A DNA stretch of 64,000 nt from SABI01 sp963677695 (GCA_963677695.2 CAXXUJ010000002.1:62001-126000); one strand, 5' to 3'; numbered from the stretch's first letter, positions 45,101-52,683 are shown. Notes: generated by a model not told the origin, from the sequence alone. Numbers and translations: made by a program.

Positions 45101-45357
45101 TCGAAGCAGGAGGCAACCGCCTCAAACCGATCCTCATGACTTCGCTCACCACCATCTTCGGCATGGTCCCCCTCGGGTTCTTCGGAGGACAGGGTGCGGA
45201 GCAGATACAGCCGATCGGACAGACGATCATAGGAGGCATGGCGATCAGTACACTGATGACCATTTTCTTCACACCCACTCTCTACGCCATCTTCAACCGT
45301 GAGAAAAAGAAGAAGGATGTCGAGAGCATCGAACTCTACGTAGGGGAGGATGAGTAG
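42196..45357 (+). CDS. RND multidrug efflux permease (AcrB-like)
   Basis: 1053 residues, full length for an RND inner-membrane pump. An N-terminal helix (TVVKRPTTVIVIFILLTALAVVVFP), two large periplasmic loops and twelve membrane helices are recognisable. Helix 4 carries the proton-relay region GLGMTVDSSIVVLENI, with one Asp where AcrB has two, common in non-proteobacterial pumps. The C-terminal half shows the matching GIVVNNGIVLIEYINLLR. Substrate unknown. GGGGAGAG lies before the ATG. It ends overlapping the ribosome site of the PII-like gene. Confidence 0.94.
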   Translation: MSLTDTVVKRPTTVIVIFILLTALAVVVFPNLAVELFPEMDLPMVIIYSTYQGASPETMESRVTKVIEGAVSNVAGISNISSTSSEGIALIMVEFAYGTDLDQASQAMNDNINIFSDAFPDDASKPTIFKLNTNMMPVMNIALKGSGGMDANQLRALMEDVIQNRLERVEGVSTTSINGGQDAYVQVAVDQNRLEAYGMTLSQVAYALNPQNLQVGAGTLIEGDYSYLLRTDAEFTSIDDIRNVMIASFPTYDMSGNVTGSQVVRLSDIAEISLAYRDATSTVYINGQPGVYMAVQKESDANTVQVAERLNEAIAQVNAELPPGLSLEVIIDTSTMVDSTINAVYDSLMYGVILVMVVLFIFLRSIKSTLIIGFAIPMSMLLTVLVMFFLGYSLNLMTLTGLILGLGMTVDSSIVVLENIFRYRERGAKLAAASILGTKEMIVAITASTLTTVGVFVPMVLLRSNLEMLGEILTPMAGTIIISLVASLIVSITLIPVLTSSYVKVYTRKQKPLKLRILRFIDDSSERAFDAMDRGYKRLLAAFIDYKWLTLIIVILIMVITFQAFGAMNQSLYPTMSEDSVTLSVTLPQGSTLETTERMLLDLQERAKRDITGYKDIIVTAGGGEMIFSGGGSNTGSLQVSLLDEPGSATMSDVQDILRSYFAFYPAASFSFSTASMGLGNLNPVDVAVKSDNLDLAVSTAYQIEQLIKDNLEGITEPRADFEEGLPELKIVIDRDRAYAYGLTMQTIATEISNSVNGITATVLKENGSETNVVVMLKKEDRSSELDLQRIFVRNTMGEKISLSNLATLERTTGPVSITRENEMRTIHVLGGLAAGYSVSQAESDIKELIRENISLGDEVFIEYGGDFADMTAMFSQVWIILVLAIVLVFGIMASLFESFRNPFIILLSMPLMMVGVVGIYLITGETFSLISMIGLVILAGIVVNNGIVLIEYINLLRRRGLAIREACIEAGGNRLKPILMTSLTTIFGMVPLGFFGGQGAEQIQPIGQTIIGGMAISTLMTIFFTPTLYAIFNREKKKKDVESIELYVGEDE

Positions 45358-45358
45358 T

Positions 45359-45631
45359 ATGAAACGAGTCGAGATCATGGCCGCACAGGCCATAATGGAT
45401 GATGTGCTCGAAGCATTCGATCACTACGAAGTAGGTATGCACTACACGATCATCCCCACTGCTCACGGGAGGGGAAACACCATTCCCAAGCTCGGAAGCC
45501 CGGTATGGCCGGAAGAGAATTTCATCCTCATCATCTACTGTGATGAGGGTGAACTGGAGAAGATCGAGAAGTCGATAGAACTGGTGAAGAAGAAGTATGA
45601 CCATGAGGGAATCGGTTATTTCGTGATGTGA
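45359..45631 (+). CDS. PII-like small signalling protein
   Basis: 90 residues with the compact ferredoxin-like PII fold pattern (VEIMAAQAIMDDVLEAF ... YTIIPTAHGRGN ... GSPVWPEENFILIIYC). It lacks the long T-loop and the nucleotide motifs of GlnB/GlnK. Similar small proteins are encoded next to RND pumps in other bacteria and may sense the pump's metal or substrate. ATG 45359 is 9 bases after GGGGAGG; an ATG at 45350 directly abuts that site. It is the last gene of the efflux operon and is convergent with the CNBD gene. Confidence 0.75.
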   Translation: MKRVEIMAAQAIMDDVLEAFDHYEVGMHYTIIPTAHGRGNTIPKLGSPVWPEENFILIIYCDEGELEKIEKSIELVKKKYDHEGIGYFVM

Positions 45632-45644
45632 TTCCTCTCAGTAT

Positions 45645-46145
45645 CTACTCGAAGAAGGCATCTTCAAATGTGATCAATGATTCGGCTGAATCGGCAAGGA
45701 GTTCATCGGTCCGTCTCAGGTGCCTGCTTATATCGCGGGCAAGGTTGAGCATCATCATGGTGTACACCGGAGGATGCGACTTGCTCAGGAGATAGAAATC
45801 GCGGTTGTTCAAGGTGACCAGGTGGGTCTTTTCGGTGGCCTTCACTGTAGCTGCGCAGGGCTGCACATCTATCAGTTCCATTTCACCGAATGATTCGCCT
45901 GCTCCCAGGGTAGCAATGCATCTCTCCTCATCGGGATGGTCCGGGGTATGTTTTTCGACCGTGACCTTCCCTTTTACAATGAAGAAGACCGTGGAATTGA
46001 ACTCTCCCTGGACAAGGACGGCAGAACCGCAGGTGACATCAAGTTCCTTGATGTAGGGGCGTACAGCATCAATCTGTTCGTCTGACAAGCCCCCGAACAG
46101 ACTGTGTTTCGAGAAGAAGGAATTTGCAATCGTACAGCCGCTCAT
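45645..46145 (-). CDS. Cyclic-nucleotide-binding-domain protein without DNA-binding domain
   Basis: 166 residues. It is a single cNMP-binding-like domain (about 12-130: GSAVLVQGEFNSTVFFIVKG, GAGESFGEMELIDVQPCAAT) with a helical tail, and no helix-turn-helix follows. In the phosphate-binding cassette the arginine that contacts the cyclic phosphate in CRP is replaced by Cys97 (QPCAAT), so cyclic nucleotide binding is doubtful. The role is unknown; it may act through protein contact. Confidence 0.82.
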   Translation of the reverse strand: MSGCTIANSFFSKHSLFGGLSDEQIDAVRPYIKELDVTCGSAVLVQGEFNSTVFFIVKGKVTVEKHTPDHPDEERCIATLGAGESFGEMELIDVQPCAATVKATEKTHLVTLNNRDFYLLSKSHPPVYTMMMLNLARDISRHLRRTDELLADSAESLITFEDAFFE

Positions 46146-46231
46146 ACTTAATCATACAACCGTCATACCCGTTGCGCAAGCAAAACTCAGAGAGTCTGTA
46201 CACTTTCTTTATCTGTAGCCAATATATTTAT

Positions 46232-46546
46232 TTAATCGATAAACTGAACTGCGGTACCGTAGACCATCACTTCAGCCGCTCCCTGTGCGATATTGCTTGT
46301 GGAGTACCTGATATTGATTACAGCATCAGCCTTCATTTCCTCTGCCTCTTTCACCATTCTCTGAGTGGCGATCGCACGGGCTTCATCAAGCATTTCAGCG
46401 TAGGTTGTGAGTTCCCCTCCGACGATCGTCTTCAGGCCGGCAAGGATATCCTTGCCGAGATGTTTCGCTCTGATCGTCGATCCTTTGACGATCGACAGAG
46501 TCTTGAATGTTCTTTCATCAATATAATCAGTATTTACTAAAATCAT
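46232..46546 (-). CDS. YbjQ-family protein (UPF0145)
   Basis: 104 residues covering the entire YbjQ/UPF0145 family (GSTIRAKHLGKDILAGLKTIVGGEL, ADAVINIRYSTSNI, EVMVYGTAV). These pentameric proteins have no settled biochemical function, although metal or lipid stress roles have been suggested. The AAGGAGAAGGAAG site overlaps the end of the preceding membrane-protein gene, with which it shares 20 bases, so the two are coupled. Confidence 0.9.
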   Translation of the reverse strand: MILVNTDYIDERTFKTLSIVKGSTIRAKHLGKDILAGLKTIVGGELTTYAEMLDEARAIATQRMVKEAEEMKADAVINIRYSTSNIAQGAAEVMVYGTAVQFID

Positions 46547-46745
46547 CTTCCTTCTCCTTATCTATCTCACGGCTCCGTTCTCTCAGCAGATAGATCATCA
46601 CGACAACGAGTGCCGCTACGGTGATATATATGATGATCTTTGCAATGAGAGGAATACCGATCCAGAAATACACTGATGCGTAGAGTACTACAACAACGAT
46701 AAATAGCACCGAGAACACTATCGGCATGATAAGTTCTTTCTTCAT
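46527..46745 (-). CDS. Small membrane protein
   Basis: 72 residues with two hydrophobic helices (IMPIVFSVLFIVVVVLYASVYF and IAKIIIYITVAALVVVMIYLL) and a highly charged tail (RERSREIDKEKEDDFSKY). No family is recognised. The ribosome site AGAGGAT precedes the ATG. It overlaps YbjQ, suggesting it is the membrane partner of that protein. Confidence 0.75.
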   Translation of the reverse strand: MKKELIMPIVFSVLFIVVVVLYASVYFWIGIPLIAKIIIYITVAALVVVMIYLLRERSREIDKEKEDDFSKY

Positions 46746-46814
46746 GACATCCTCTTGTTTCTATCCTACCACCAACACCTTCAGTTGCATAGGTGCTTTT
46801 TCAAAGCTTCTTTT

Positions 46815-47444
46815 TCAAAGCTGCTCTTTGAACATCACTTCGGCTTTCAGCTGCACCAGGTTGAGGGCAAGGTCCTCCCTCCTCACAGTAACGCTCTCGG
46901 GAGTCTTCAGGTAGGTGGGGGAGAAATTCCATATTCCATGTATCCCCGCCTCAATGAGGCGGTCCGCCGTTGCCTGAGCTGCCTCTTTGGGGACGGCTAG
47001 GATAGCGAAGCGGATGGCTGTCCTTCTGATGAACTTCTCCAGTTTTTCCGTGTCGTGTACCATCACACCGCCCACCTTTGTCCCGATCAGAAAAGGGGAG
47101 GTGTCGAAGGCTGCGGTGATCTTCATATCGTAGAGCTTGAACCCACCATATTTCAGGAGTGCAGAACCGAGAGAACCGACTCCGATCAGCACAGCTTCAC
47201 AGTCATTCTTCAGTCCCAGCAGGTTCTCTATCTTCTCTATGCTCTCTTCAGTATTGAATCCCTTCTTCGGTTTCCCTATACACTCTGCGCTTCCCATATC
47301 CTTCCTTACCTGTATCGCTTTGAGGCGGAGAGCATCGGCGAGTGTCGTGGTTGATGTCCACTCATGGTTGAGTGCGTGTTCAGCTCTGAGAATCTGAAGG
47401 TAGGCAGGGAGGCGTTTTACTGTGGGCAGCGGAATTCTGTTCAT
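46815..47444 (-). CDS. rex: Redox-sensing transcriptional repressor Rex
   Basis: 209 residues. An N-terminal winged helix (PTVKRLPAYLQILRAE, TTLADALRLKAIQVRKDMG) is followed by a Rossmann NAD(H)-binding domain (VLIGVGSLGSALLKYGGF, AAFDTSPFLIGTKVGGV, AILAVPKEAAQATADRLIEAG, IWNFSPTYL). Rex binds DNA when NADH is low and releases it when NADH rises, controlling fermentation and hydrogenase genes. ATG 47444 starts at the conserved region; an upstream TTG at 47480 has no ribosome site. It is divergent from the hydrogenase operon, a likely target. Confidence 0.93.
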   Translation of the reverse strand: MNRIPLPTVKRLPAYLQILRAEHALNHEWTSTTTLADALRLKAIQVRKDMGSAECIGKPKKGFNTEESIEKIENLLGLKNDCEAVLIGVGSLGSALLKYGGFKLYDMKITAAFDTSPFLIGTKVGGVMVHDTEKLEKFIRRTAIRFAILAVPKEAAQATADRLIEAGIHGIWNFSPTYLKTPESVTVRREDLALNLVQLKAEVMFKEQL

Positions 47445-47486
47445 CGCAATAAGTATATGCTCTTTATACCTGTTTGACAAGTAAAA

Positions 47487-47581
47487 TTTATCGATAAAAA
47501 ATATAGATAAAAATTATAAATATGTTGACTTTTACAGGAGATATCGTGTAGGTTTTATGTAGGTAATTAATTATCGATTAA
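47487..47581. promoter_or_regulatory. Paired ATCGAT palindromes between rex and the hydrogenase operon
   Basis: TTTATCGATAAA (47487-47498) is a perfect 12-bp palindrome, and a near copy TTATCGATTAA lies at 47571-47581. Between them lies TTGACT (47525-47530), a possible -35 for the hydrogenase operon with a weak TAGGTT -10 (47549-47554). Candidate Rex operators by position; they do not match the classical Rex consensus. Confidence 0.5.
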
Positions 47582-47649
47582 GGCAATTCGAGATGAATCG
47601 TGCGTTTCCGTACCAATTCACCACCGATAGCAAAGGATGGAGAAGGATG

Positions 47650-47919
47650 ATGAGCAGTGAAACAAAGAAGAAGACCCATGTATGTCTCTGCCTCGGCAGC
47701 TCATGCTACTCACGGGGGAACAGGGACAATCTCGAACTGATCCAGAACCTTATCGAAGAGGGAGCTGATGCCTATATCAGCATCGAAGGCTGCCACTGCC
47801 AGGGGAATTGCGGAAACGGACCCAATGTCACGATCAACGGAGAGCAGATCAGCGGAATGAGCCCCGAGCTGTTTGAGACCTATATCAAAGATATCCTGAA
47901 CGTTGAGGTGACAGAATGA
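47650..47919 (+). CDS. Thioredoxin-like [2Fe-2S] ferredoxin
   Basis: About 89 residues, a NuoE/HydC-like thioredoxin-fold ferredoxin. The four ligands are visible as C-x4-C in CLGSSCYSRG and C-x3-C in CQGNCGNGPNV. It likely passes electrons to the hydrogenase encoded next. ATG 47650 (or 47647) has GGAGAAGG just upstream; an in-frame ATG at 47593 would add 19 unconserved residues. Its stop overlaps the next start (ATGA). Confidence 0.85.
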   Translation: MSSETKKKTHVCLCLGSSCYSRGNRDNLELIQNLIEEGADAYISIEGCHCQGNCGNGPNVTINGEQISGMSPELFETYIKDILNVEVTE

Positions 47920-49652
47920 ACGCTGAAGTGTACAAACGTCCCATATATACAGAAATCTCGGAGTGCCAGGACTGCTATAAATGTGTCCGTCAGTGCCCGG
48001 TGAAAGCTATCAAGGTGAGTGACGGTCATGCCCAGATCATTGCTGACCGCTGCATAGCCTGCGGTCACTGCCTTGCCATCTGTCCCATTCAGGCAAAGAG
48101 AGTGAGAAACGATATCCCGAAGATACAGAGAATGCTTGCAACCCGACCGGTCTACGCCTCACTCGCCCCTTCCTATATTTCGGAGTTTCCCGAATATTCT
48201 GAGGGCGAGATCGCCGGCATCTTCGAGGACCTCGGCTTTGCCGGCGTTGCCGAAACAGCCATCGGCGCCGACATGGTGACCCGTCAGATGATCGACATGC
48301 TTCCAACGTATGAGAAGCCTATCATGATCTCTTCTGCCTGTCCCTCCATGAACCATCTCATCCATACCTACCATCCTGCATACTCACAGTATGTAGCACC
48401 TCTCCTCTCACCCATGCAGGCCCATGCGAAGCTGCTTCACGAGCAGTTCGGAAAGGATGAAAAGATCGGTGTCGTCTTCTTCGGTCCCTGTATCGCAAAG
48501 AAGATGGAAAGTGATCAGGCACCTGAGTATGCCGAGGTGAGTGCGACGTTCAGCGACCTGAGAACGATGATCGAAGAGAGCGGTCTTCAGGTACGGAAAT
48601 CTGAAAAAGGTTTCTGCCAGCGCAAGGCCTCCACCGGATCTCTCTACCCGGTGAGCGGCGGTATGCTGAAGAGCCTTGAGAGGGTTCAGGAGATCGCACA
48701 CGGAAAAGAATTCATCGGCTACGAGTTCAGCGGTGTCGAGAACATAGATGAGCTGTTGAGCGGTATTGAGGAGAACAGGGGAGGGAAGACCGTCCTTGTT
48801 GAACTTCTCACCTGCAGAGGCGGGTGCACCAATGGTCCTCTTTCAAAGAAGAATGTTGGGCAGCTGAAGAGAAGGAGAAGGGTGGAGTACGAAGGTTCGC
48901 TGAGAGAAGAACACACGGAACCTGTCCCTCTCGATATCACACACAGGTGGCAGGGTCCTTCCTTCCTTGATTACGATATCAGCGAACAGGATATCCAGCA
49001 GGTGCTCCGTTCGATCGGCAAGATATGTGCTCAGGACGAGAAAAACTGCGGAGGCTGCGGTTATAACAGCTGCAGGGACTTCGCCCGTGCCTGTATCGGC
49101 CAGAGAGCTGAACCAAGCATGTGTGTAAGCTACTTACGGAAGCTCTCTGAGAATAAGGCCAATGCCCTGATCAAAACGATGCCCTCAGGCCTTGTCATAG
49201 TCGACCAGGAATTGAAAATCATTGAATGCAACCACCAGTTCGCCCGCCTTCTCGGAGGAGATGTCCTTCTCGCCTACGAAGCCAAACCGGGCATGGAAGG
49301 GGTTGCACTGAAGAAGCTCGTCCCCTTCACCTCTGATTTCGCCGACGTGAGGGAATCGGGTGTGGAGAAAAAGGATCTGACCATCCATTTCAACAAGAAG
49401 ATTCTTCAGCTCTCCATTTTTCCCATAGAAGAGGGAAGGGTTACCGGTGGAATCGTACAGGATGTCACCGTCCCCTGGGTACAGAGAGACAATATCATAA
49501 AGAAGGCGACACAGGTGCTTGAGAAGAATGTGAGCACTGTGCAGCAGATAGCTTTTCTCCTCGGCGAGAATGCGGCCGAGAGTGAATCGATGCTCAATTC
49601 GATTATCAGTTCGTTCAGCGAACATAACGGAGAGCAGAGAGATGGATTCTAG
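47916..49652 (+). CDS. Putative sensory [FeFe]-hydrogenase (group C, HydS-like) with PAS domain
   Basis: 578 residues. Order: 2x[4Fe-4S] ferredoxin domain (C17xxCxxC, C46xxCxxC); H-cluster domain with Cys142 in SSACPS, Cys192 in GPCIAKK, and Cys300 and Cys304 in TCRGGC; a further Fe-S motif (CGGCGYNSCRDFA, 378-403); and a PAS domain (about 411-520). The cysteine before the first ligand, which relays protons in catalytic enzymes, is Ala141, a substitution reported for group C sensory hydrogenases. This fits an H2 or redox sensor rather than a bulk catalyst. It overlaps the SpoIIE-like phosphatase by 11 bases, which probably carries the output. Confidence 0.88.
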   Translation: MNAEVYKRPIYTEISECQDCYKCVRQCPVKAIKVSDGHAQIIADRCIACGHCLAICPIQAKRVRNDIPKIQRMLATRPVYASLAPSYISEFPEYSEGEIAGIFEDLGFAGVAETAIGADMVTRQMIDMLPTYEKPIMISSACPSMNHLIHTYHPAYSQYVAPLLSPMQAHAKLLHEQFGKDEKIGVVFFGPCIAKKMESDQAPEYAEVSATFSDLRTMIEESGLQVRKSEKGFCQRKASTGSLYPVSGGMLKSLERVQEIAHGKEFIGYEFSGVENIDELLSGIEENRGGKTVLVELLTCRGGCTNGPLSKKNVGQLKRRRRVEYEGSLREEHTEPVPLDITHRWQGPSFLDYDISEQDIQQVLRSIGKICAQDEKNCGGCGYNSCRDFARACIGQRAEPSMCVSYLRKLSENKANALIKTMPSGLVIVDQELKIIECNHQFARLLGGDVLLAYEAKPGMEGVALKKLVPFTSDFADVRESGVEKKDLTIHFNKKILQLSIFPIEEGRVTGGIVQDVTVPWVQRDNIIKKATQVLEKNVSTVQQIAFLLGENAAESESMLNSIISSFSEHNGEQRDGF

Positions 49653-50823
49653 ATTTCTTGATATCGCCTGCTCTCAGATAGCCAAGCATGGTGAGAGGGT
49701 CTACGGAGATTCCTTTCTTTCAAGAAAGAGTCCCGGCGGACAGCACGCTGTCGCGGTCCTATCGGACGGACTTGGAAGCGGTATCAAGGCGAATGTCCTT
49801 TCGACCCTTACCAGTGTCATGGCCCTCAAGAGTGTCAATGAGTCGGTCTCTCCCCAGATGACCGCTCAGCTGATCTTCAGAAGCCTTCCTGTCTGTTCTG
49901 AAAGAAAGATCAACTACGCCACCTTCTCGATCATGGAGATGAAGGAGCTGGAGAAGGTACGCCTGGTCGAATACGAAAATCCCGATACCCTGATCTTCCG
50001 CGGCAATGCACTCTTAAGCGGTATCGAAAGCGAGACCATCGAGGCGAGAAAGGATATCGGAAGGGGAGTGATGATCACCAGCCGGTTCGATGCTCAGGTG
50101 GGAGACCGTATCATCATGTTTTCCGACGGTGTGACTCAGGCTGGATTAGGCACGGGCCATTTCCCCCTCGGGTGGGGGCTGAAGGCTGTGAAGCAGTTCA
50201 TAGGTGACATCATTTCCAGAGAGCCGGAGATCTCTTCTCGAGATCTGGCGGAAAGAGTGACTCGGGAAGGGCTGAAGCACGATGTGTACAAGGCAAAGGA
50301 TGATATTTCCTGCTCGGTCACCTATATCCGCAATCCCCGGCACCTCCTCTTAGTTACCGGTCCTCCCTACCATATGGAACAGGACGGGTACTTCGCCCAG
50401 CAGGTGAAGAACTTCGAGGGACCGAAGATCGTGTGCGGAGGGACGACAGCCATGATCCTATCACGCCAGTGGGCCTCTCCCCTCAAGGTCGTGCTCGGCA
50501 AGCGTCATTCGACCCTTCCCCCTGAATCACAGATGGAAGGTGCAGACCTTGTCACCGAAGGAATTCTCACCCTTGCCCGGGTCAGTGAGCTCCTCTCTTC
50601 TGATGATACTTCCTGGAAGAGGAAGAGCGACCCGGCAGAAAAGATCGTCGCGAAGCTCCTTGATGCCGACAGGATCGAACTCCTGGTCGGAACAAAGATC
50701 AACGAGGCGCACCAGGACCCCAATCTCCCACAGGAGCTTGAAATACGAAGAAACGTGATGAAGAAAATCACAAGAGAACTGAAAGACCGTCATATGAAAG
50801 ACGTCAAACTCACGTTCATCTAG
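49642..50823 (+). CDS. SpoIIE-like PP2C serine phosphatase
   Basis: 393 residues. The N-terminal half (about 5-230) is a PP2C/SpoIIE domain: DSFLSRKSPGGQHAVAVLSDGLGSGIKA holds metal-binding Asp residues, and MFSDGVTQAGLG and KAKDDISCSV complete the site. Residues 230-393 are an extra region (VTGPPYHMEQDGYFAQQVKNF, VCGGTTAMILSR) not recognised as a known effector domain. ATG 49642 lies inside the end of the sensory hydrogenase gene with GGAGAG upstream. Such phosphatases typically accompany group C hydrogenases and suggest signalling through dephosphorylation of a protein partner. Confidence 0.85.
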   Translation: MDSRFLDIACSQIAKHGERVYGDSFLSRKSPGGQHAVAVLSDGLGSGIKANVLSTLTSVMALKSVNESVSPQMTAQLIFRSLPVCSERKINYATFSIMEMKELEKVRLVEYENPDTLIFRGNALLSGIESETIEARKDIGRGVMITSRFDAQVGDRIIMFSDGVTQAGLGTGHFPLGWGLKAVKQFIGDIISREPEISSRDLAERVTREGLKHDVYKAKDDISCSVTYIRNPRHLLLVTGPPYHMEQDGYFAQQVKNFEGPKIVCGGTTAMILSRQWASPLKVVLGKRHSTLPPESQMEGADLVTEGILTLARVSELLSSDDTSWKRKSDPAEKIVAKLLDADRIELLVGTKINEAHQDPNLPQELEIRRNVMKKITRELKDRHMKDVKLTFI

Positions 50824-50835
50824 GAGGAGTCGACT

Positions 50836-51090
50836 ATGATACATCTTGAAATCTGTACAGGTACCGCATGCTACGTAATGGGAGGCGGGTCACTCCTCCT
50901 CCTTGCCGAGGAACTTCCTTCCGATCTCGCAGACCGCGTCGAAGTAACAGGCTCCCCCTGCCTTGAACTCTGTCGCCATGACCAGAGGGACGGAAAACCC
51001 CCATTCGTGAAGGTGAACGGAAAGATCATAGCAGCCGCTACGGTGGAAAGTGTCATAGATGCACTCAGGGAGGCAGACGATGAAGATTGA
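50836..51090 (+). CDS. Second thioredoxin-like [2Fe-2S] ferredoxin
   Basis: 84 residues. It has the same fold class as the gene at 47650 but is clearly different. The ligands are C-x4-C in CTGTACYVMGGG and C-x3-C in CLELC. Acidic throughout. AGGAGG lies before the ATG. It overlaps the start of the group B hydrogenase by 11 bases, so it is probably that enzyme's electron partner. Confidence 0.85.
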   Translation: MIHLEICTGTACYVMGGGSLLLLAEELPSDLADRVEVTGSPCLELCRHDQRDGKPPFVKVNGKIIAAATVESVIDALREADDED

Positions 51091-52534
51091 CGCAACAGTA
51101 AGAAAAAGACGTGATTTGATGAGTCAGGTGATCCGTTACTATAAGAACGATGACCTCTTCCCCTCCCTCAGCCTCCTCCCCCTCAAGAGGGTGCCGAAAA
51201 CCAGCAACTGCTCGGCAAGCTGCCTCTACCACGAGAGGGCAAAGGTGAAATCGAGAATCCTTCCCATCCTCGGTATCGATCCCGATGCGGTGAGTGAAGA
51301 ACCGGAAGAGATCCTTCTCGATATCAGAAAGTTCCTGAAAGAGAAGAAGAAGAGCGGACCCCTCCTCACCATCAGTGAAGCGAGTTGTGACGGCTGTCCC
51401 GATGACCAGGTCGTTGTCACCGACAGCTGCCGCGGCTGTGAGGCTGAAAGCTGTCGCACAGTCTGTCCCAAGCAGGCCGTGACGATCGTGAACGGAAGAA
51501 GCGTCATCGACCAGGAGAAGTGCGTGAAATGCGGTCTCTGTATCAAAGCCTGCCGCTTCAGTGCAATCGTCAAGAGGGAGAAACCATGTAAAAAGGTGTG
51601 TCCCGCCGATGCTCTTGAACAGGACGAGAGAGGGATCATGCACATCAACGAAGAGAAGTGCATCAACTGCGGAGCCTGTTACAACGGATGTCCCTTCGGT
51701 GCTGTCATGCCTGTCTCCGAGCTTCGGTACGTGATAGATGAGCTGAAGAGCGACAGGAAAGTCACTGCGATCATCGCTCCCTCGGCTGTCGGGCAGTATC
51801 CCGGGACAATGGGACAGCTCACCACAGCGATGAAGCTGCTCGGTTTCGATTCGGTCTATGATGCAGCCGCAGGTGCCGACATCATCGCTCCCGATGAGGC
51901 AGCTGAATGGAGAACGGCGGAAGAGAAGAAGAGTCTCCTCCTTTCCTCCTGCTGCCCGGCCTACCAGAACTACCTGAGGCAGCGCCTCGAGGAGATGATG
52001 AGTTATGTCTCCCACTCTCCTTCACCGATGCTTGCCCTCGCTGCCTACCTGAAGAGCGTCGATCCCGAACGGTCGATCATCTTCATCGGCCCCTGTATTG
52101 CGAAGAAAGATGAGGCACGGAAGAACGATCTGGTCGACCATGTGCTCACCTTCGAGGAACTCGGAGCTCTCTTCGTCGCTTCCGATATCGATGTGCAGGA
52201 ACTTGCCGAACCGACCGACCTTGATCAGATCCCTTCGGCCGAAGGCCGTGGTTTCGCTATCTCGGGAGGAGTGCTTGCAGCACTCAGATCGCTGCAGAGT
52301 GAAGACTTCCCGGTAGAGAACGGAACGAAGATCGAGGGAATATCGAGAGAGCAGTCGAGAATGATCACCCAGTCGGTCAAAGGAAACACCACCTTCATCG
52401 AGCTGATGGCATGTGAGGGGGGCTGCATAAACGGACCCGGGATCAGCTGCACACCGAAGATCACGAAGCGCAAGCTTATTGCCGATATCGTAGCCGGCAG
52501 CGAAACAGATGCAACTGGTAAGAGACTCGCCTGA
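51080..52534 (+). CDS. [FeFe]-hydrogenase, group B type
   Basis: 484 residues. An N-terminal cysteine-bearing region (ASCDGC, SCRGCEAESC) is followed by ferredoxin-like [4Fe-4S] motifs (CVKCGLCIKAC, CINCGACYNGC) and a complete H-cluster domain: SSCCPAY (Cys291/Cys292, proton-relay cysteine kept), IGPCIAKKDEA (Cys339) and MACEGGCINGP (Cys445, Cys449). The arrangement matches group B enzymes found with group C sensors. Likely H2 evolution or uptake with ferredoxin. ATG 51080 has GGGAGG 7 bases upstream. No hydE, hydF or hydG maturation genes are in the window. Last gene of the operon. Confidence 0.9.
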   Translation: MKIDATVRKRRDLMSQVIRYYKNDDLFPSLSLLPLKRVPKTSNCSASCLYHERAKVKSRILPILGIDPDAVSEEPEEILLDIRKFLKEKKKSGPLLTISEASCDGCPDDQVVVTDSCRGCEAESCRTVCPKQAVTIVNGRSVIDQEKCVKCGLCIKACRFSAIVKREKPCKKVCPADALEQDERGIMHINEEKCINCGACYNGCPFGAVMPVSELRYVIDELKSDRKVTAIIAPSAVGQYPGTMGQLTTAMKLLGFDSVYDAAAGADIIAPDEAAEWRTAEEKKSLLLSSCCPAYQNYLRQRLEEMMSYVSHSPSPMLALAAYLKSVDPERSIIFIGPCIAKKDEARKNDLVDHVLTFEELGALFVASDIDVQELAEPTDLDQIPSAEGRGFAISGGVLAALRSLQSEDFPVENGTKIEGISREQSRMITQSVKGNTTFIELMACEGGCINGPGISCTPKITKRKLIADIVAGSETDATGKRLA

Positions 52535-52553
52535 TTCTCTTTCCATCTCCATA

Positions 52554-52596
52554 GACTCCCGTGTACGTGACGCACGGGAGTCGTTCTATCTTCTTT
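52554..52596 (+). terminator. Terminator of the hydrogenase operon
   Basis: GACTCCCGTG-N9-CACGGGAGTC, a perfect 10-bp stem starting 19 bases after the stop, is followed by GTTCTATCTTCTTT. Confidence 0.8.
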
Positions 52597-52683
52597 AGTG
52601 ATAAAGTCACATATACTCTTTACGAAATCCTCTACTCTCCATATGCTTCATGTGAATTACATAAAGGAATATGGAGTTAATAG

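Noticed and set aside
44542..45393. A 283-codon minus-strand open frame inside the RND permease gene
   Set aside because: It is antisense to a full-length, motif-complete pump gene. Its composition is a mirror of biased codons and no family pattern is visible.
51065..52015. A 316-codon minus-strand open frame inside the group B hydrogenase gene
   Set aside because: It is antisense to conserved Fe-S and H-cluster motifs, has no recognisable domain, and arises from codon bias on the coding strand.
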